Origin: Enoplolaimus lenunculus
Lineage: Eukaryota > Nematoda > Enoplea > Enoplida > Thoracostomopsidae
Reading direction: 5' to 3'
DNA length: 64,000 nucleotides
NCBI GenBank assembly: GCA_030248215.1
Contig: JASANG010000961.1
Location: 1-64,000 of the forward strand
Made by a program: the position numbers and the translations under genes. The notes under the pieces are model-generated. The model was not told the DNA's origin and did not search any database. It saw only the letters and a program-made list of their open reading frames with translations. This document shows, piece after piece, positions 12,601 through 26,400 of the stretch. How positions within the stretch are numbered: position 1 is the first letter of the stretch; the number at the start of each line of letters is the position of its first letter.

Positions 12601-14371
12601 TTTACAATTAAAAGTGAATGGTGCAATTTAAGATATGGCAAATTTCTTAATTTTATATTTCCTGCTAATGTGCGAAATATCAGATCCACATTTTTGGAAG
12701 GTCATTTGATTCAGCACCTATTACCACTAGCGGATTAGCGGATTCAGAGGAAACGTGGCGTGTCCCCTTATCCCAATGTTTTTGCGATAAAATGGTAAGG
12801 TCCATAGCTTACAATTTTTCCACTCGCAAAATTTTGTAATAAACGATGGTAAACGTCCCTAACTTACAACCTTTCACGGCCGATGACATAAATAGAATAG
12901 GCTAAAAATTACGGTTCATAACGTTTGTCAGACTCTGTCGTAAGAAAATTCTGGATCCGCCGCTGCCTATTTACTAATTGGCCATTGGTGCTATACTCAT
13001 TTGAGAATATATTCACAGGCGTGCAGTAAATGTTAAACCAATGACTTGAATTTAAGTGTATATAAGCCAACGCCTAAACGTAAGCGTAAGTCTAAGCTTA
13101 TGTCTAAAGTGCTAATCTACAGCCTAGACTAAAGGGTCAATGTAAACCTGGGTCCAGAAAACGAGGCTAAGCCAAGGAAAAGTGTTATTCTATGTCTGAG
13201 ACTAAAGTATAATCTTAAGTTTGAGTACTAATTCATAGCTTATGGCTTGATGTTTATTGCAGTCGACTGCAAAATATTCATATAAATACATGTCAATATT
13301 CAGTATGAAAATGATATTTTCTTTTAAATACTTGCAGCTGTAAGAAAATTGCGCAAGTTGTAGCTGCGACTTGGGGCTGCAAAAACTGGCACGTGTGAAT
13401 AGGGCTTAAATATTTTCCTACCAAGCAAGGTTAGCTGACTTCGGGCATCTAGAGCCAATAATCTAGCAAAACTACGAAACTGTTTATTCTAGATAGGTTT
13501 CATATTTTAAATATGCGAACCTTTGTTTAGATACCCGGTTTTGCAATAATTTAAAAGCAATTTGGCTAAATTATAGAACAGGACCGTAACAGCTGTATAA
13601 ACATATTCCTAAACCTAAATCTAAGCGTAAAAATGAGCTTTAAGCAAAACGATAGTCTAAATCTTAAGCTTATTCTATTGCAGTCCCGCAAAAGAACGTT
13701 CTCGCCCCAAGTCTTTACATGGGCCAATGATTTTATTTTTTCTGCAATTATACCGAAATCGTAATACAGAAACTGGCGCATGTTACTTTTAGGGGCGACC
13801 AGGTTTCTGCTGGGTCTATAAAAGAGTAGGTTTAGGTTCTAGATTACATTGTTTTGCTTAGGCTTAGGCTTAGTAACACACTTTTGCAACGCTTAGACTT
13901 AGACTTACGCGTTGGAATACGCTTAATCGCCTGCTACGACCCTAAAAGTAACATTAGCCCAGAAAGTCATAGAGAGGCATGTATTATAACCTTCCTGGCT
14001 TGTGATTGGTCATGAATCCAACTACCGCTACCATCTTATGCGATTTCATTGGCTAGTGATAGGTGCTATACACTTTTGAAAATACTGATTTGCTTCTCGA
14101 CACTTGCAACTTCAACATGAAAGTAGTTGAGTAGAATCTCAGACTCTGTTTATCTTTTTTCAACAAATATCTTCTGTTTCATTTGAGATCTAATTTCAAG
14201 CTACGATTCCAACCCCGATATTCTCTGATAGAAAACGTTTAACCATTATCACTCAGCATTAATAGCTCGAAACTAAAGCCTCGAGGGGCTGTTCACGTCT
14301 TGCGGAGATTTTGCACTACGCATGCATAAAATAATTGGTAACCATTAGCATATTATGTATTATATATATTT

Positions 14372-14429
<58 letters not shown>

Positions 14430-17400
14430 AGCTTAGTTTCAGCTAAGTTGCTCAGAGTTGATGCATCATCAAGACGTTAATTTCAATTTTGCGAAGTTTA
14501 TATTTAAAGAACTTTTTGAGAAAAAAACAATTAAATTCTCAGGCACATGTAAAGATCAGGGGCGGAACTTTTTTGTGTGGGACTGCAATAGAGTAAGCTT
14601 AAACTTTAGACTATTTTTTAACCTGGCTTAGGTTTACGCTTAATCTTAGGCTTGAGGCTTAGGCTTAAGCGTAGGCTTAGGCTTAGGCTTAAGCTTAGGC
14701 TTAGGCTTAGGTTTAGGCTTAAGCTTTGGAATATGCTCAATCTTACGCTTAGGCTTAAGCTTAGGCTTAGCCTAGAAGTATGCTCCTAATACTGCTCCGC
14801 CCCTGTTGTTTACACTGGCCAATTCTCATAAAATAATTTGAGTTTCAATTGGTAAATTTTTCAATTTTCTTAAATTCAAAGTTTTCGTTCAGGCCGATGG
14901 CCGGCCTCGGGTCAGTCCATAAAACCCGCCGTATCCGCACTGGCGAAGGCATTGTTGAAGTGATGAGTACGACGCCCGATTTGATGAACATCGACTGCCA
15001 GTGCATGATTGGCATCGTCCTCGGCTGACGCACTGGAACCGAGTTGAGCCTGAAATTTTAATTTTTTTTTGACTGAAATTTATTAAAAATTTAAATTTTG
15101 ATTTAAATTTACAAACATTTAAACTTTCGACTGAAACTTCAACACTCTACACAGCTGCAGTAAATTCAGCTAACTTGCATGGTTATTCACACATGTGAAC
15201 GGAACTCTTGACTACGATCTTTATTGAATTTTTGCAGCTGCAAGTTGTTCGAATGGGATTTTGGACAAAACTTGCAAGTGTAAAGTTGCAGCTGCAAGTT
15301 TTCGCAGCAAAAACTTGTTTGTTGCAGGCTCGTAGCCAGCGCACCTTGCTAGGGGGGGCTAAGAAAATTTTCAGCAGGGGCATACAAAGGCTTTTGTTGA
15401 CTTTTAAGCTAAGTTGAATATTTTCTAGGGTTGTCAAAGTTTTTCCAGGGAGGCTGAGCACCCCGCTGGCACCCACTTAACTACGGGTCCGATTTGTTGC
15501 GCCGAATAGTCGCCCTGTGCAGTGGTTAACAATTATTACGCGTATGCGCTGTTCAAAATCTCCGCAAAACGCAAGAATTTCCAGCGCCTTGAGTATCAAG
15601 TTGAAATTTGATCGCAGTTGAAATAAAAAAGCTATCCATGCGAGAAGGGGTTAAATGTTGGTTTATGCATCGTTCACAAAAACATTATAAGGTACGGTTA
15701 ACACGTGTCAATTTTCAAAATTGTCACATGTTAACCCTATCCTAACGCCAAAATTGCGTTAACCCTACGTAAGCACATGTCACAGCTCCATCCTAATACG
15801 TGTCACAGAGCATTTTGTACCACACGTTAGGGTAGGGTTAACCCTGCGTTATGGTAGGATTAACGCGTAACGCTTTTGAAATTTGACACGTTTTAACCCT
15901 ACCTTATAATGTTTTCGGTGACAAAATGAAATTTTTTTATTGTGAACGATGCATTATTTTAAAATTAGAAATTTAAACTTGACATACCTCCGTATCCGCA
16001 CGCCTGCGAGCATTGTTGCATCGACGAATACGTGGGAACATCAGCGGCACAATTGCCTCCCGAACACTGTCGACACTGATTGTCTAAGCATTGATACCGA
16101 GTCACAGCTGAAAAAATTACCACCATTTAATGTTGAATTTCAGAAAATAATTTCTGACCGCAGCCTCTTTTGAAAATCTGAGAAACATCTTTTTTCATTA
16201 ACCCTTTCTCACATAAAGTTGGCTATGGACAACTCAGCGCAGTGTATATACGTTAGTTAATATGTAACGCACAGCATTTAACAATTGCAACCCGTATACA
16301 TAGTACTAAATCACCGCAACACGTGAGAGCCGCCTCGGTCTCGAGCGTCAAGCTCCTATCGCTGAGTAGTGATGGTAAACGCCTCCCACTCCAGTCGCTG
16401 GAGTTCAAATACTAGCATAAAAGTAGGTCCCAGATGATATAGAAATTATTCTTGTGATAAAGGGTTAAACATACTGAAAATTTTTGTTAAACATCACATT
16501 CAGAACGTACAAGTTTTGGCGAAGAAAACTGTCGTTTGCAATTTGCATATGCAAAATTTTCACAGAAAGAAGTTGCAGTTGTCATTTGCACCAGAGCTGC
16601 CCGATACCCGCCGGTACTACCAGATATTCGCGAGTAAACATAGGCCGGGTAATAAAATTTTGATGCGGGTGCGGGTAAAATTTGTTAATCTTTACGCACA
16701 TAACAACAATTAGCAAATAACCTAGTTTTTATGGTGCTAGGTGTACTGAGCAATATTATTTGGAGTTACATTATTTTACTTAATGGTTTGTTTTGAAAAT
16801 TACTAACATAGTGTAATTTTTACGGAATTCGATCGACTAACATCAACGTACTGTAAAATTACACAATTGTATTGAACGCATAAGAAAACAATAACGGCAG
16901 GTAAAGGCAAGCAGTGGGTAAAGCAATTTCGCGTGGGTATACTCGCGGGTAAAAAAATAAAATTTCCGTACGTAAAGCGCAGCACGGGTAAAAAATATCT
17001 ATAACCACTTCACCGCTGAGTTGCACATGTAAGTTTTTGCAACAAGAACTTGCAATGCAACTGGGACTTGCAACTGCACGTGTTTTGCTCGAAATTGCGT
17101 TACAAAAACGTGCAGCTGCAAACTGCAGTTGCAAGCTCTCGCTGCAAAAACTTCCACGCGTGAGTATGGTTTAACTGCTGATATAAGAACTTAACTCAGT
17201 TGCGGATCTAGAAACTTGTGATGGTCAAAGTCGTCCGATACATTAATATTGAAAAAAAACTCGCGAGCGAAACAACCGAGAAACCAACCCCACTTTTCGG
17301 ACTCAATTTTAGCATAAAATTTTGATTTTGATTCCTGTTGTGACACCAACGCCTGGATTCCTCGTTTTTGGATCCGGCGAGCGAACTTTTAAGCACATCG

Positions 17401-20400
17401 CAACAAAAAAATGAAATCTTCATTGACCTGGTGTATAACCACACGACTGTGAACACTGCTGAAATGATTGATATGTCGGGGCATCTGGAACACACGAAGA
17501 ACCGGTACAGGATTGACATTGACCGCTGGTCAGGCACTGATAACGTGAACCTAAAATATTTGCATATATCACAGTACAACCTGGTTCTGGCTCGTAACTC
17601 ATATTAAAATTATAAACCCAGGGCTTGAAAAATCGTTTATATTGATGCTAAAATACCGTTTAAACAAAATGCTAATGAGCGTTGTCTGTATTGCTACGCT
17701 AACGATTCATTTCAGAGTTTCTCCGCTTACAAGAAAAGCGCTTTGAACGATGACGAAACGCGAAAAGCTGTTAAAATAGCGTTTTATTTTTGACACGATT
17801 GCTAATCTATGTAATTAAAGGTAGCAAGTCCCACATACGTAATTTGGGCAACATTCCAGCATTGTTTTGTTTACAATATTGTGTTAGAAACAAAAACGTG
17901 ATTGTTCTGTGAAAAGAAAGTTTGCATGTAGATTGTTGTGCATTCGCTAATTTTGTACATTGCGCAAAACCGACTGACTTGTTTTATAAGTTATTACAGA
18001 ATGTAAGAACAAACTCGAAACACGCTTATCCGTGTGTATTATGCGTTATGATTTCACTGCATAGTATGCTTGTTTAACAGCGTAGCAAAGCTATGCCAAA
18101 CGCTTTTCTATTCTCAGATGAAAAATTTTGCAGTGAAACTTGCAACTGCAAGTTTTACGAAAAGATTTTTAAATAAATTTCAGTCTGGGAATAGAATTTT
18201 GACGGTTAAAATTTAAAAGATCATAAAATTTCTCATTTGTTTTGACATTTTCCAAACCTGGATTATATCCGCAGCCTTGCGAACACTGCTGAAGCGTTTG
18301 ATACGTTGGAGCGTCTGGGACACACGACGATCCACGACATTCTTGACAGCGACCGTTGGACAAACACTGATATTTCGTATCTTAAATATTAACCCTTTCT
18401 CACATGAATATTTTCAATTTCATAAGAGATGTAATTTCAAGGTAAGATTCGATCCCCAGTCTCACGGGTGGGAGGCGTTTACGATGACCACTCAGCTACA
18501 GGAGCTTGACGCTCGAGCCCCAAGGGGCTCTACACGTCTTGTGGAGATTTTGCACTGCGCATATATGTTATAAATGTTATAAATGTTAAACACTGCTCAC
18601 AGTGTGTGCATTGCTCGTACATTATTGTATTTAGTTGCTCATAGTATACTCTATGAGTGAAAGGGTTAAAAGAAATTTTTAATCAATTGATAATAAATTA
18701 ATAATATAAATATACCTTTTGGCATTAAACTTTCTTCACATATATATATTTCAGAAATATTTGTCTTAATAGTTTATGAAATATCTTAAATGTCAACCGT
18801 TTAAGTGCGAAAATTCTCAGCGTCGTATTTCTGAACAAAAATAAAAGTCTTAATTTCAAGATATACAATATCTGGAGTCTGTATTAACACAGAACTGTTT
18901 TAAATTTCAGACAATATTTTTAAATATCAGATACTTTGTTCTACGTTAGAACAAATTTCAGCCTTGCTCGTACGTCATCTGCATTGTCCGCGTATTCATT
19001 CTCAAACTTTACTGAAACCCACACAAGTTGTACTGACTACTGGCCGTCAATTAATATATAGTAATATAGCATGATTCCAGTGCCCGTAGCCAATTGAGGC
19101 ATAGTGGGTCAGCCCCAGTCAAAAACTTCAGCCCCTCCAAAAATATTCAACCTTGCTTGTAAGTCAACGTAAACCCTTGTACCACCCTGCTGAACCATTT
19201 TTAACCTCTCCCCCTTAGCAAAGTGAGCTGGCCACTGGTCTTGATGATTGCTTTACTTCCTCCATATCCGCCGCAAGACCGTGAACATTGATCCAACGTT
19301 GAATACGTTGGCGCATCAGGGATACAGTTGGATCCGGAACACATTCGACACTGATTATTTTGAACGCATTGGTATCGTGTACCTTGAAATTAGTCAATTT
19401 TGGTTGAACGGTGACACTTTCCTTGCCGCAAGCTTAAGCCTCAACTTATGGCTAAATTATAAGCTTAATTTTCATTCTGTTAACACGAAAATGATGCCAA
19501 AACCTGCAATTTAGGAAGCTGAGAATATTGAAGAAATCTTGTGAGTGAAACGAACGCGAGGTGAAACGCATAATTACAGTTGCTAGTAATGTTTGAAACA
19601 TACGAAATATGGCCCATGTTACTTTTAGGGGCGTCCAGGTTTACTGGAAAGTCTATAAAACAGTAGGTTTAGATTCTAGTTTACATTTTTTGCTTAGGCT
19701 TGGACTTAGGCTTAGGCTTAGGCTAAGGAATACATTTTTTCAACGCTTAGGCTTAGGCTTAGGAATAGGAATACATTTTTGCAACGCTTAGGCTTAGGCT
19801 TAGGCTTAGAAATACATTTTGCAACGCTTAGGTTTATTCTTAGGCTTAGGAATACATTTTTGCAACGCTTATGCTTAGGCTTAGGAATACGCATAACCTA
19901 CTGTTTACACCCGTAAAAGTAACATTGGCCCGAAATACCAATAGCCATGCTTGCACAGAATACTTTAGAATGAATTAATTTAATTGGCTGATACGCTTAC
20001 CAACGTAAGTTCCGCCGCCACCGCCATTCGGAACCGGACCTGGAAATATAAACAATATTTGAGACGGAAAGATATTCTAAACATCCGTTTCTACAAATAT
20101 GTGTCAGTATTCCATCTTGTATATTCAGTAATATTTATATTTAACCAGAATTTTGATTAGTACAGTTATCACCTTAAATCAGGCTTCAAGTTCTAAGAAT
20201 TGTTCCAATCGTCTGGTCTGGTTTATAGACTCAAAGCTCGTAGCCAGTCAAACGTTGTTAGACGGAGCCTAAAAGTTACAAAAAGGGCCTCTGAGACAAC
20301 CTTAAATTCCTTTTACAAGTCGTTTCGGAACTTTTCCAAGGTTTGGGGCGGAGCCAGGAGGATGGGTTCATTGTGTGCCAGTGGACCATGTAAAGATCAG

Positions 20401-23400
20401 GTGCGGAACGTTTTTCTGTGGGACTAGAAAAGAGTAAGCTTAAGCTTTAGACTGATTTTTGCTTGGCTTAGGCTTAGTCTTAGGAATATGCTCATTCTTA
20501 CGCTTAGGCTTAAGCTTAGGCTTAGGCTTTGAAATATGCTTATAATACTGTTCCGCCATTGTTCTTTACACTGGCCGTTGCCAGTGAACCACGTTCGTAG
20601 AAAAAGTTTAATCAGTTACTGTAGTGACTCGAATAAGAGGGGATGTATGAGGATGGCTCCCTATTTCGCATCACTTCAATATGAGTCTGCATGTCTAATA
20701 AGATTGCGTTAGTGGATAGCAATCCATAAGTGCTAAATACGAATCCATATCAGAGATTAACGTAAAAGAACGACCTGGGCTGCTCAAATAAGTAACAGAC
20801 ACTCAGATAATCGGTGTAAACTTTTATAAAATCCAGAAAGAAATTAACTGACACGTCCATCAACAAAAACGTTTCAGAAAACGGCAGTTTTGCCCAAAAG
20901 AAAGCATATAGAAACCAGGGTATTTTATCCCATTAGGATGAATAAAAACAATTAACAATCCGTAACCGAAAACAGGACGGAGAATCCCGATGGTGAAGGC
21001 AAAATAAATATCAGTCGACTCTCTTATTCGGGTCACTACAAAAGACTCTTTCTAGTCGTACAGCATCAGTCAGTGGAATGCGTCAAAGTATCGCTTAGTT
21101 TCTGGGGATACCAACCTGTGAATCGTACAAATTTTGAATTCGACCCAGCCAAAGAAGAAAAGTATTGTTGTGTGAGGACTGAGACCCTATTGCCTACCGT
21201 GAGCTCTAGGCCCGTATTCTCAAATGCGTATAGCACTTATCATCAGTTAGCGATAGGTTTTCAAACTGACCAACATCTGCAATTGCATATCTCAAAATTG
21301 GTACAAAAATAGGGTATATCAAACACGAACAATATGCTGAATTTCGAACCTCACCATACGCTGGTTCCAAACTAACAAGACGTATCACCAACTGGGCGAT
21401 AAGTGTTACACACACGTTTGAGAATACGAGCCTTAGGCCCTACTCAATCTCGAACGTTACTAACCAACTGCAGAATTGCATTGCCGTTCCATTCGGGTGC
21501 AATCCTGAGGCCGACTCCAATACCGACGTCCTGGCTTACACTGGGTCCTTTGACATCCACGGCATGTTGCCGTAGATGCATCGCAGTAGTAAAGCGTTTC
21601 GCCTTGCCGTATGGGACCAACAGTGTCTAAAATTTAAAATGGACGCCGGAACTAAGTCCTACAGGTGGATTACAGGAATCGTGGACTTATGTACACTATC
21701 CACCACATTTAAGGTTAAGGCTTAGGCTCAGGATTAGGCATTAGACATATTCTTAGACAAAGGGTTTAGACAAAGGTTTAGGCTTAGGCTGTTCATTTAG
21801 GTAATGCCTTAGGCAGGGTGCAACCGAAATTATAAAATACCGGAACCGGAACCGAAAAGCTAAAAATACCGAAATCGAAGCCGAAACCGGAAAACAAAAA
21901 ATTCTTGTTACCCAAAAATTTCTTTTTAACGCTATTTTATCGCGTTTAATGGTGTTATCACACCATTACGGATGCCAAAATCCTGAAACAAATGCAGCAG
22001 CTTGAAACGTATGATTAATTTTAAAGTATGACACAAATTAAAAATTTTGGCAAACGCGCTCAGACAATTTTTGAAAACTAAGTTAGAATAATATGTCAAT
22101 TTTTCTTTAAATTTTCAAATCAGAAATTTCAATACCGAAAATACTGGAAAATTCCGGTGAAAAAATAGCTGATTTTTTACCAGAACCGGATAGTGAAAAA
22201 TACCGTATTTCCCTAGCGGAACCGCAATTTTCGTTGCACCCTGGTCTTAGACAAAGGTTTAAGCAGAGGTTTAGACTTAGGCTTTAGGCTAACGCAAAGC
22301 CTTTAGCTGAACGCCGCTCAAAGTTCTCGCTGCAAAAACTCGCACGTCTCAATGGGGCTATCTACTTTTTTCAACGGTAAAAATTAGCATTTATTAAAAT
22401 TTTTCGGTTTCCTAAAAAACCTAAAATTAGGCGAAGATGAAACGAACCAGATTGGCATTGGTTCGAACACTGCTGATACGAGTTGTAACTGGGTTTGTCA
22501 GGAACACAATCTCCAAGTCCTTTACATGATCGACAGCTGCCTTGAATACATTGGTAAACGTTTCCACGCGGTTGAACTCTTCCTAAAAATCACAATATTT
22601 GTTGTATAGATGGGCACCGGATACCCGAATGTCCAGATATCCGGATATGAAAAATATCTGGATATGTATCAGAAATGAAACGTGCTTCTGGATATCCGGA
22701 TATCCGGTTATGAAAAATATCTGGATATGTATCCGAAATGAAACGTGCATCTGGATATGCGGATATCCGGATATGAAAAATATCTGGATATGTATCCGAA
22801 ATGAAACGTGCATCTGGATATGCGGATATCCGGATATGAAAAATATCTGGATATGTATCCGAAATGAAACGTGCATCTGGATATCCGGATATCCGGATAT
22901 GAAAAATATCTGGATAAGTATCCGAAATGATCCAGATATCCGGCAAGAATTGCCGGATATCCGGATATGAAAAAATATCCGATGCCCATCACTAATTCGT
23001 TAGTCGAATACACACAGAAATGGCCAGTGGTCGCTCAGATAAGCGTGGAAACCTTTTGGCCGCATAGTAAAGTTTCAACCTTGCTTGTAAGTCATGTGAA
23101 ATTTGTGCATTCCTTGAAAACTGTTAGCCTCACTCTGGCTTGTTAAGCTAACAACACAGCTGATATTGATGTAATTGGAAAAATTAGCTGATCTGAAGCC
23201 AGCAGCTAATTCACATACGCACCTAACCTTGACTCGCAACAGGGATGCAAACCAAAATTTTGTATCAAGATTTAGTACTAAGATCGCGTTTGGTTTCTGG
23301 TTCGTTTCGCTCGCGACCTCTTTTGACCATCATAAATCCCAAGACCCCCTCAATCAAAAATTTCTGCATCGACGGCTGGATTAAATTCTTACTTCTGTCA

Positions 23401-26400
23401 GTTAATCCACGATATACCTTTCTTTCCGAAATTTCTCACAAGACTAGCAAGAAAGGCGCTGTTATAGGCTTTAAAATAATTTGTTCAATTTTGGAGTCGA
23501 CTGTGTCGAAATGAAATCATTGCTACACTCAAAATAATATTTCTGATATTTAAGAAAAAATTTATTACTTTTAACAAATATAATTAGTAAGGTGCACTTG
23601 AAAAGTATTTCTGTTATAACAGAATAGTTTTTAAAACGTTTTGAAATAAAGTTTCAAAATAAACGATTTCCAGTTATTTTTATAAAAATTGTCTTAAATA
23701 TCAGAAAAAGCTTTTCACATTTGACGCAGAAAATACTTTTGTGAATAAATTCCGAAATAACTTTTTTGTGTGTACACCGTGGCTTTACCTTGACAAAGAC
23801 TGCGACACTGCTGAATAGACGAATACCGCGCAATATCAGCGGCACAGTCGGAACCGCTACAACTCGTGCAATCGCCGTTTTTGCATTGAAAATACGCTGA
23901 TGACTGAAACCCTGAAACCATATCATACTGGATAAACTAAAAAAATGTTAGTCAGAAAAATCATTGCAGAAATTCCAAATAAAGCAGCGTGAAAACAACC
24001 AGTTGCCTGTATTGGTTATTGTAACCAATGTATAGAACGAAGCCGCAACTGTAGTGTAAGGATTTTCCAAAGCCTAAGCCTAAGCGTAAACAAAAAGTGC
24101 AAGACTGTGCTTATTCGTAGCCAAAGCAAACAAAATAGTCTTATTTATTTTTATATTTCAGTTTCAGTAAAGTACATATATATGTTAGTAACAAATTTTC
24201 ATACATTTACATTGCACACGTTTACAAAATCCAACTGGAACGTTGCCAAAAATACGCATGTGAAGCATTCCAGCTTTGATTATACCGATATGGACATAAA
24301 TAAAAAGCTGCTACGTTTTCAACACTAAATTTACACGACAGCCGTGATCTGAACAGCAAATGAGTTGTATTTTTAAGAATAATAAAATTTCAAATTGGAA
24401 AAATAAAAATAAAATTCAAAAATCATTTCATTCAAAGTTGTTTTTAACAAAATTATTTATTAAATGTTGTTAAAAGACAATTTACCCCCACCTCCACCGC
24501 GGCAGTTTTGATTGCATTGGCCCAAGCTATTGAATTCGCGCATATCTGTTGCACATCGGGATCCGCTGCATGACGCACAGAATCCAGGCCGCAAGCATTG
24601 ATAAACAGTTTTTTCATTCGAAGGAAAGAGTCCTGAAAATAATAAAAAATTATATGACCAGCGTATACTTTTGGGGGCGCAACTGTCTCATTGAACATTC
24701 ATAAACCAAAGCAAGCAAAAACTAGTATAAAAACCTATACTGTGAGAAACCTGGACGCTTCTAAAAGTTGAGCCAAAAAATTACGGTGCGTATCTGGGAT
24801 TTTGGAAAGGGCGGTTGCGTTCCGTTAAATTTTCGGCCCACGTTACTTTTAGGGCCGTCCTGGTTTGTGGTGGGTCTGTCTCAAAGAGTAAGCATAGACA
24901 ACCATTTTCGTTTAGGTTTGGGCTTACTCATACACATTTTTAAACGCTGACTTAGGCTTTGGCTTATGCTTAATCTACTGTGATGGCGTTAAAAGTAACA
25001 CTGGCCAAAATTTCGAAGGGAGTTGTTGTATTTACAAACTGAAAAAGTAGTATTCAACAACCGTTTGCAAAAATTTCAAAGCGCAAGGGGGTATGACCCT
25101 TGCAACCCCGCATGCTACGCACTTGGACCAGTATAGCGTGGCCCATGTATAGAACAGGGCCGGATCGTTTTCCGGCGGGGCTTTAATAGCGTCAGTTTAC
25201 GCTTTACACTAATTTTTGCTTAGGCTCAGGCTTCCTTGGCTTAGGAATAGGTTCATCCTTACGCTTAGGCTTAGGCTTTGGCTTAGGACTATGCTTATAC
25301 TACTGTTCCGGCCCTGTTCTATCCGTGGGCCACTTTCGTTTACCTCCACCGCCATCACTGACTCGACACATCGATTCCATTCGTCTACAGTCGCTTGCGG
25401 AATTCCAATACGAACGTCCTGCTGAGCAGCCAAATTCAGGACACGCTTGGCACGTCCGGGTAGGGGTGTCACAGTAGTACAGCGGCCGTACGGTCGACCC
25501 GAAATTTCCGGATCCTGAAAACAATAAACCATTTTGACGATTACAACGTTCAGTCCGGCCTCTCGTTGCATGCTCGTTCGCTGTCGGGTTCTTAAACGGC
25601 AACGCGGTTTGTCAAAGAACGATAAGCGTCAAAGGGTACAATTAATAGATCAGCTTTGAATAACACCGTACAGTAACAGCCGTATAAACGCGCCATGGCG
25701 GATCGCGGACGGTAAAGCTGTCACTCCTGTAACGGATAGCTACATTCAGGATGGTCCATGTTACTTTAAAGGACGTCCAGGTTTCTGATGGGTCTATAAA
25801 AGAGTAGGTTTTAGATTCTGGATTGCATTGTTTGCTTAGGCGTAGGCTTAGGCTTAGGCTTAGGAATACGCTTAATCTACTGTTACGCCACTTAAATGGC
25901 AATCAGGGTAATAGAAACGTTCTAGCGGTGTGGAAATTGAATTAATGTTTGAGTGAAAAGATCAGGAGCGGAACATATTTCTGTGGGACTGCAATAGAGA
26001 AAGCTTAAGCTTTAGATGAATTTTTGGTTCACGTTTACGGTTAGACTTATGCATAAACTAAATTTGTATGGTTCGACTTAGGTTTAGGAATATGATTATG
26101 CCACTGTTGCGGCCCTGTTCTATATATTGGCCCAAAGTGCGTATTCTGAAATGTGTGTCGCACTTGTTACCAGCCGGTGATAGGTCTTGTACCTTTTAAA
26201 CAAGGGAATGGTGAGATTTGAAATTAAGCACCTTCACTGCATTCGACTTGCTTTTATGTGCAATTTTGAGATCTGCAATTGCAGCAATTCGTTAGTTTTC
26301 AAACATATTACTACACACAAAAAAAGTATTTGTAAAATTTATTCAGAAAAGTATTTTCTGTGGCAAATCTGAAAAGTTTCTCTGATAACAGAAATACTTT

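Noticed and set aside
22583-23013. Open frames of about 100-120 residues on both strands with repeated ISDTYPDIFH-type units
   Set aside because: They are produced by the 66-bp minisatellite inside a MITE. No splice or start context.
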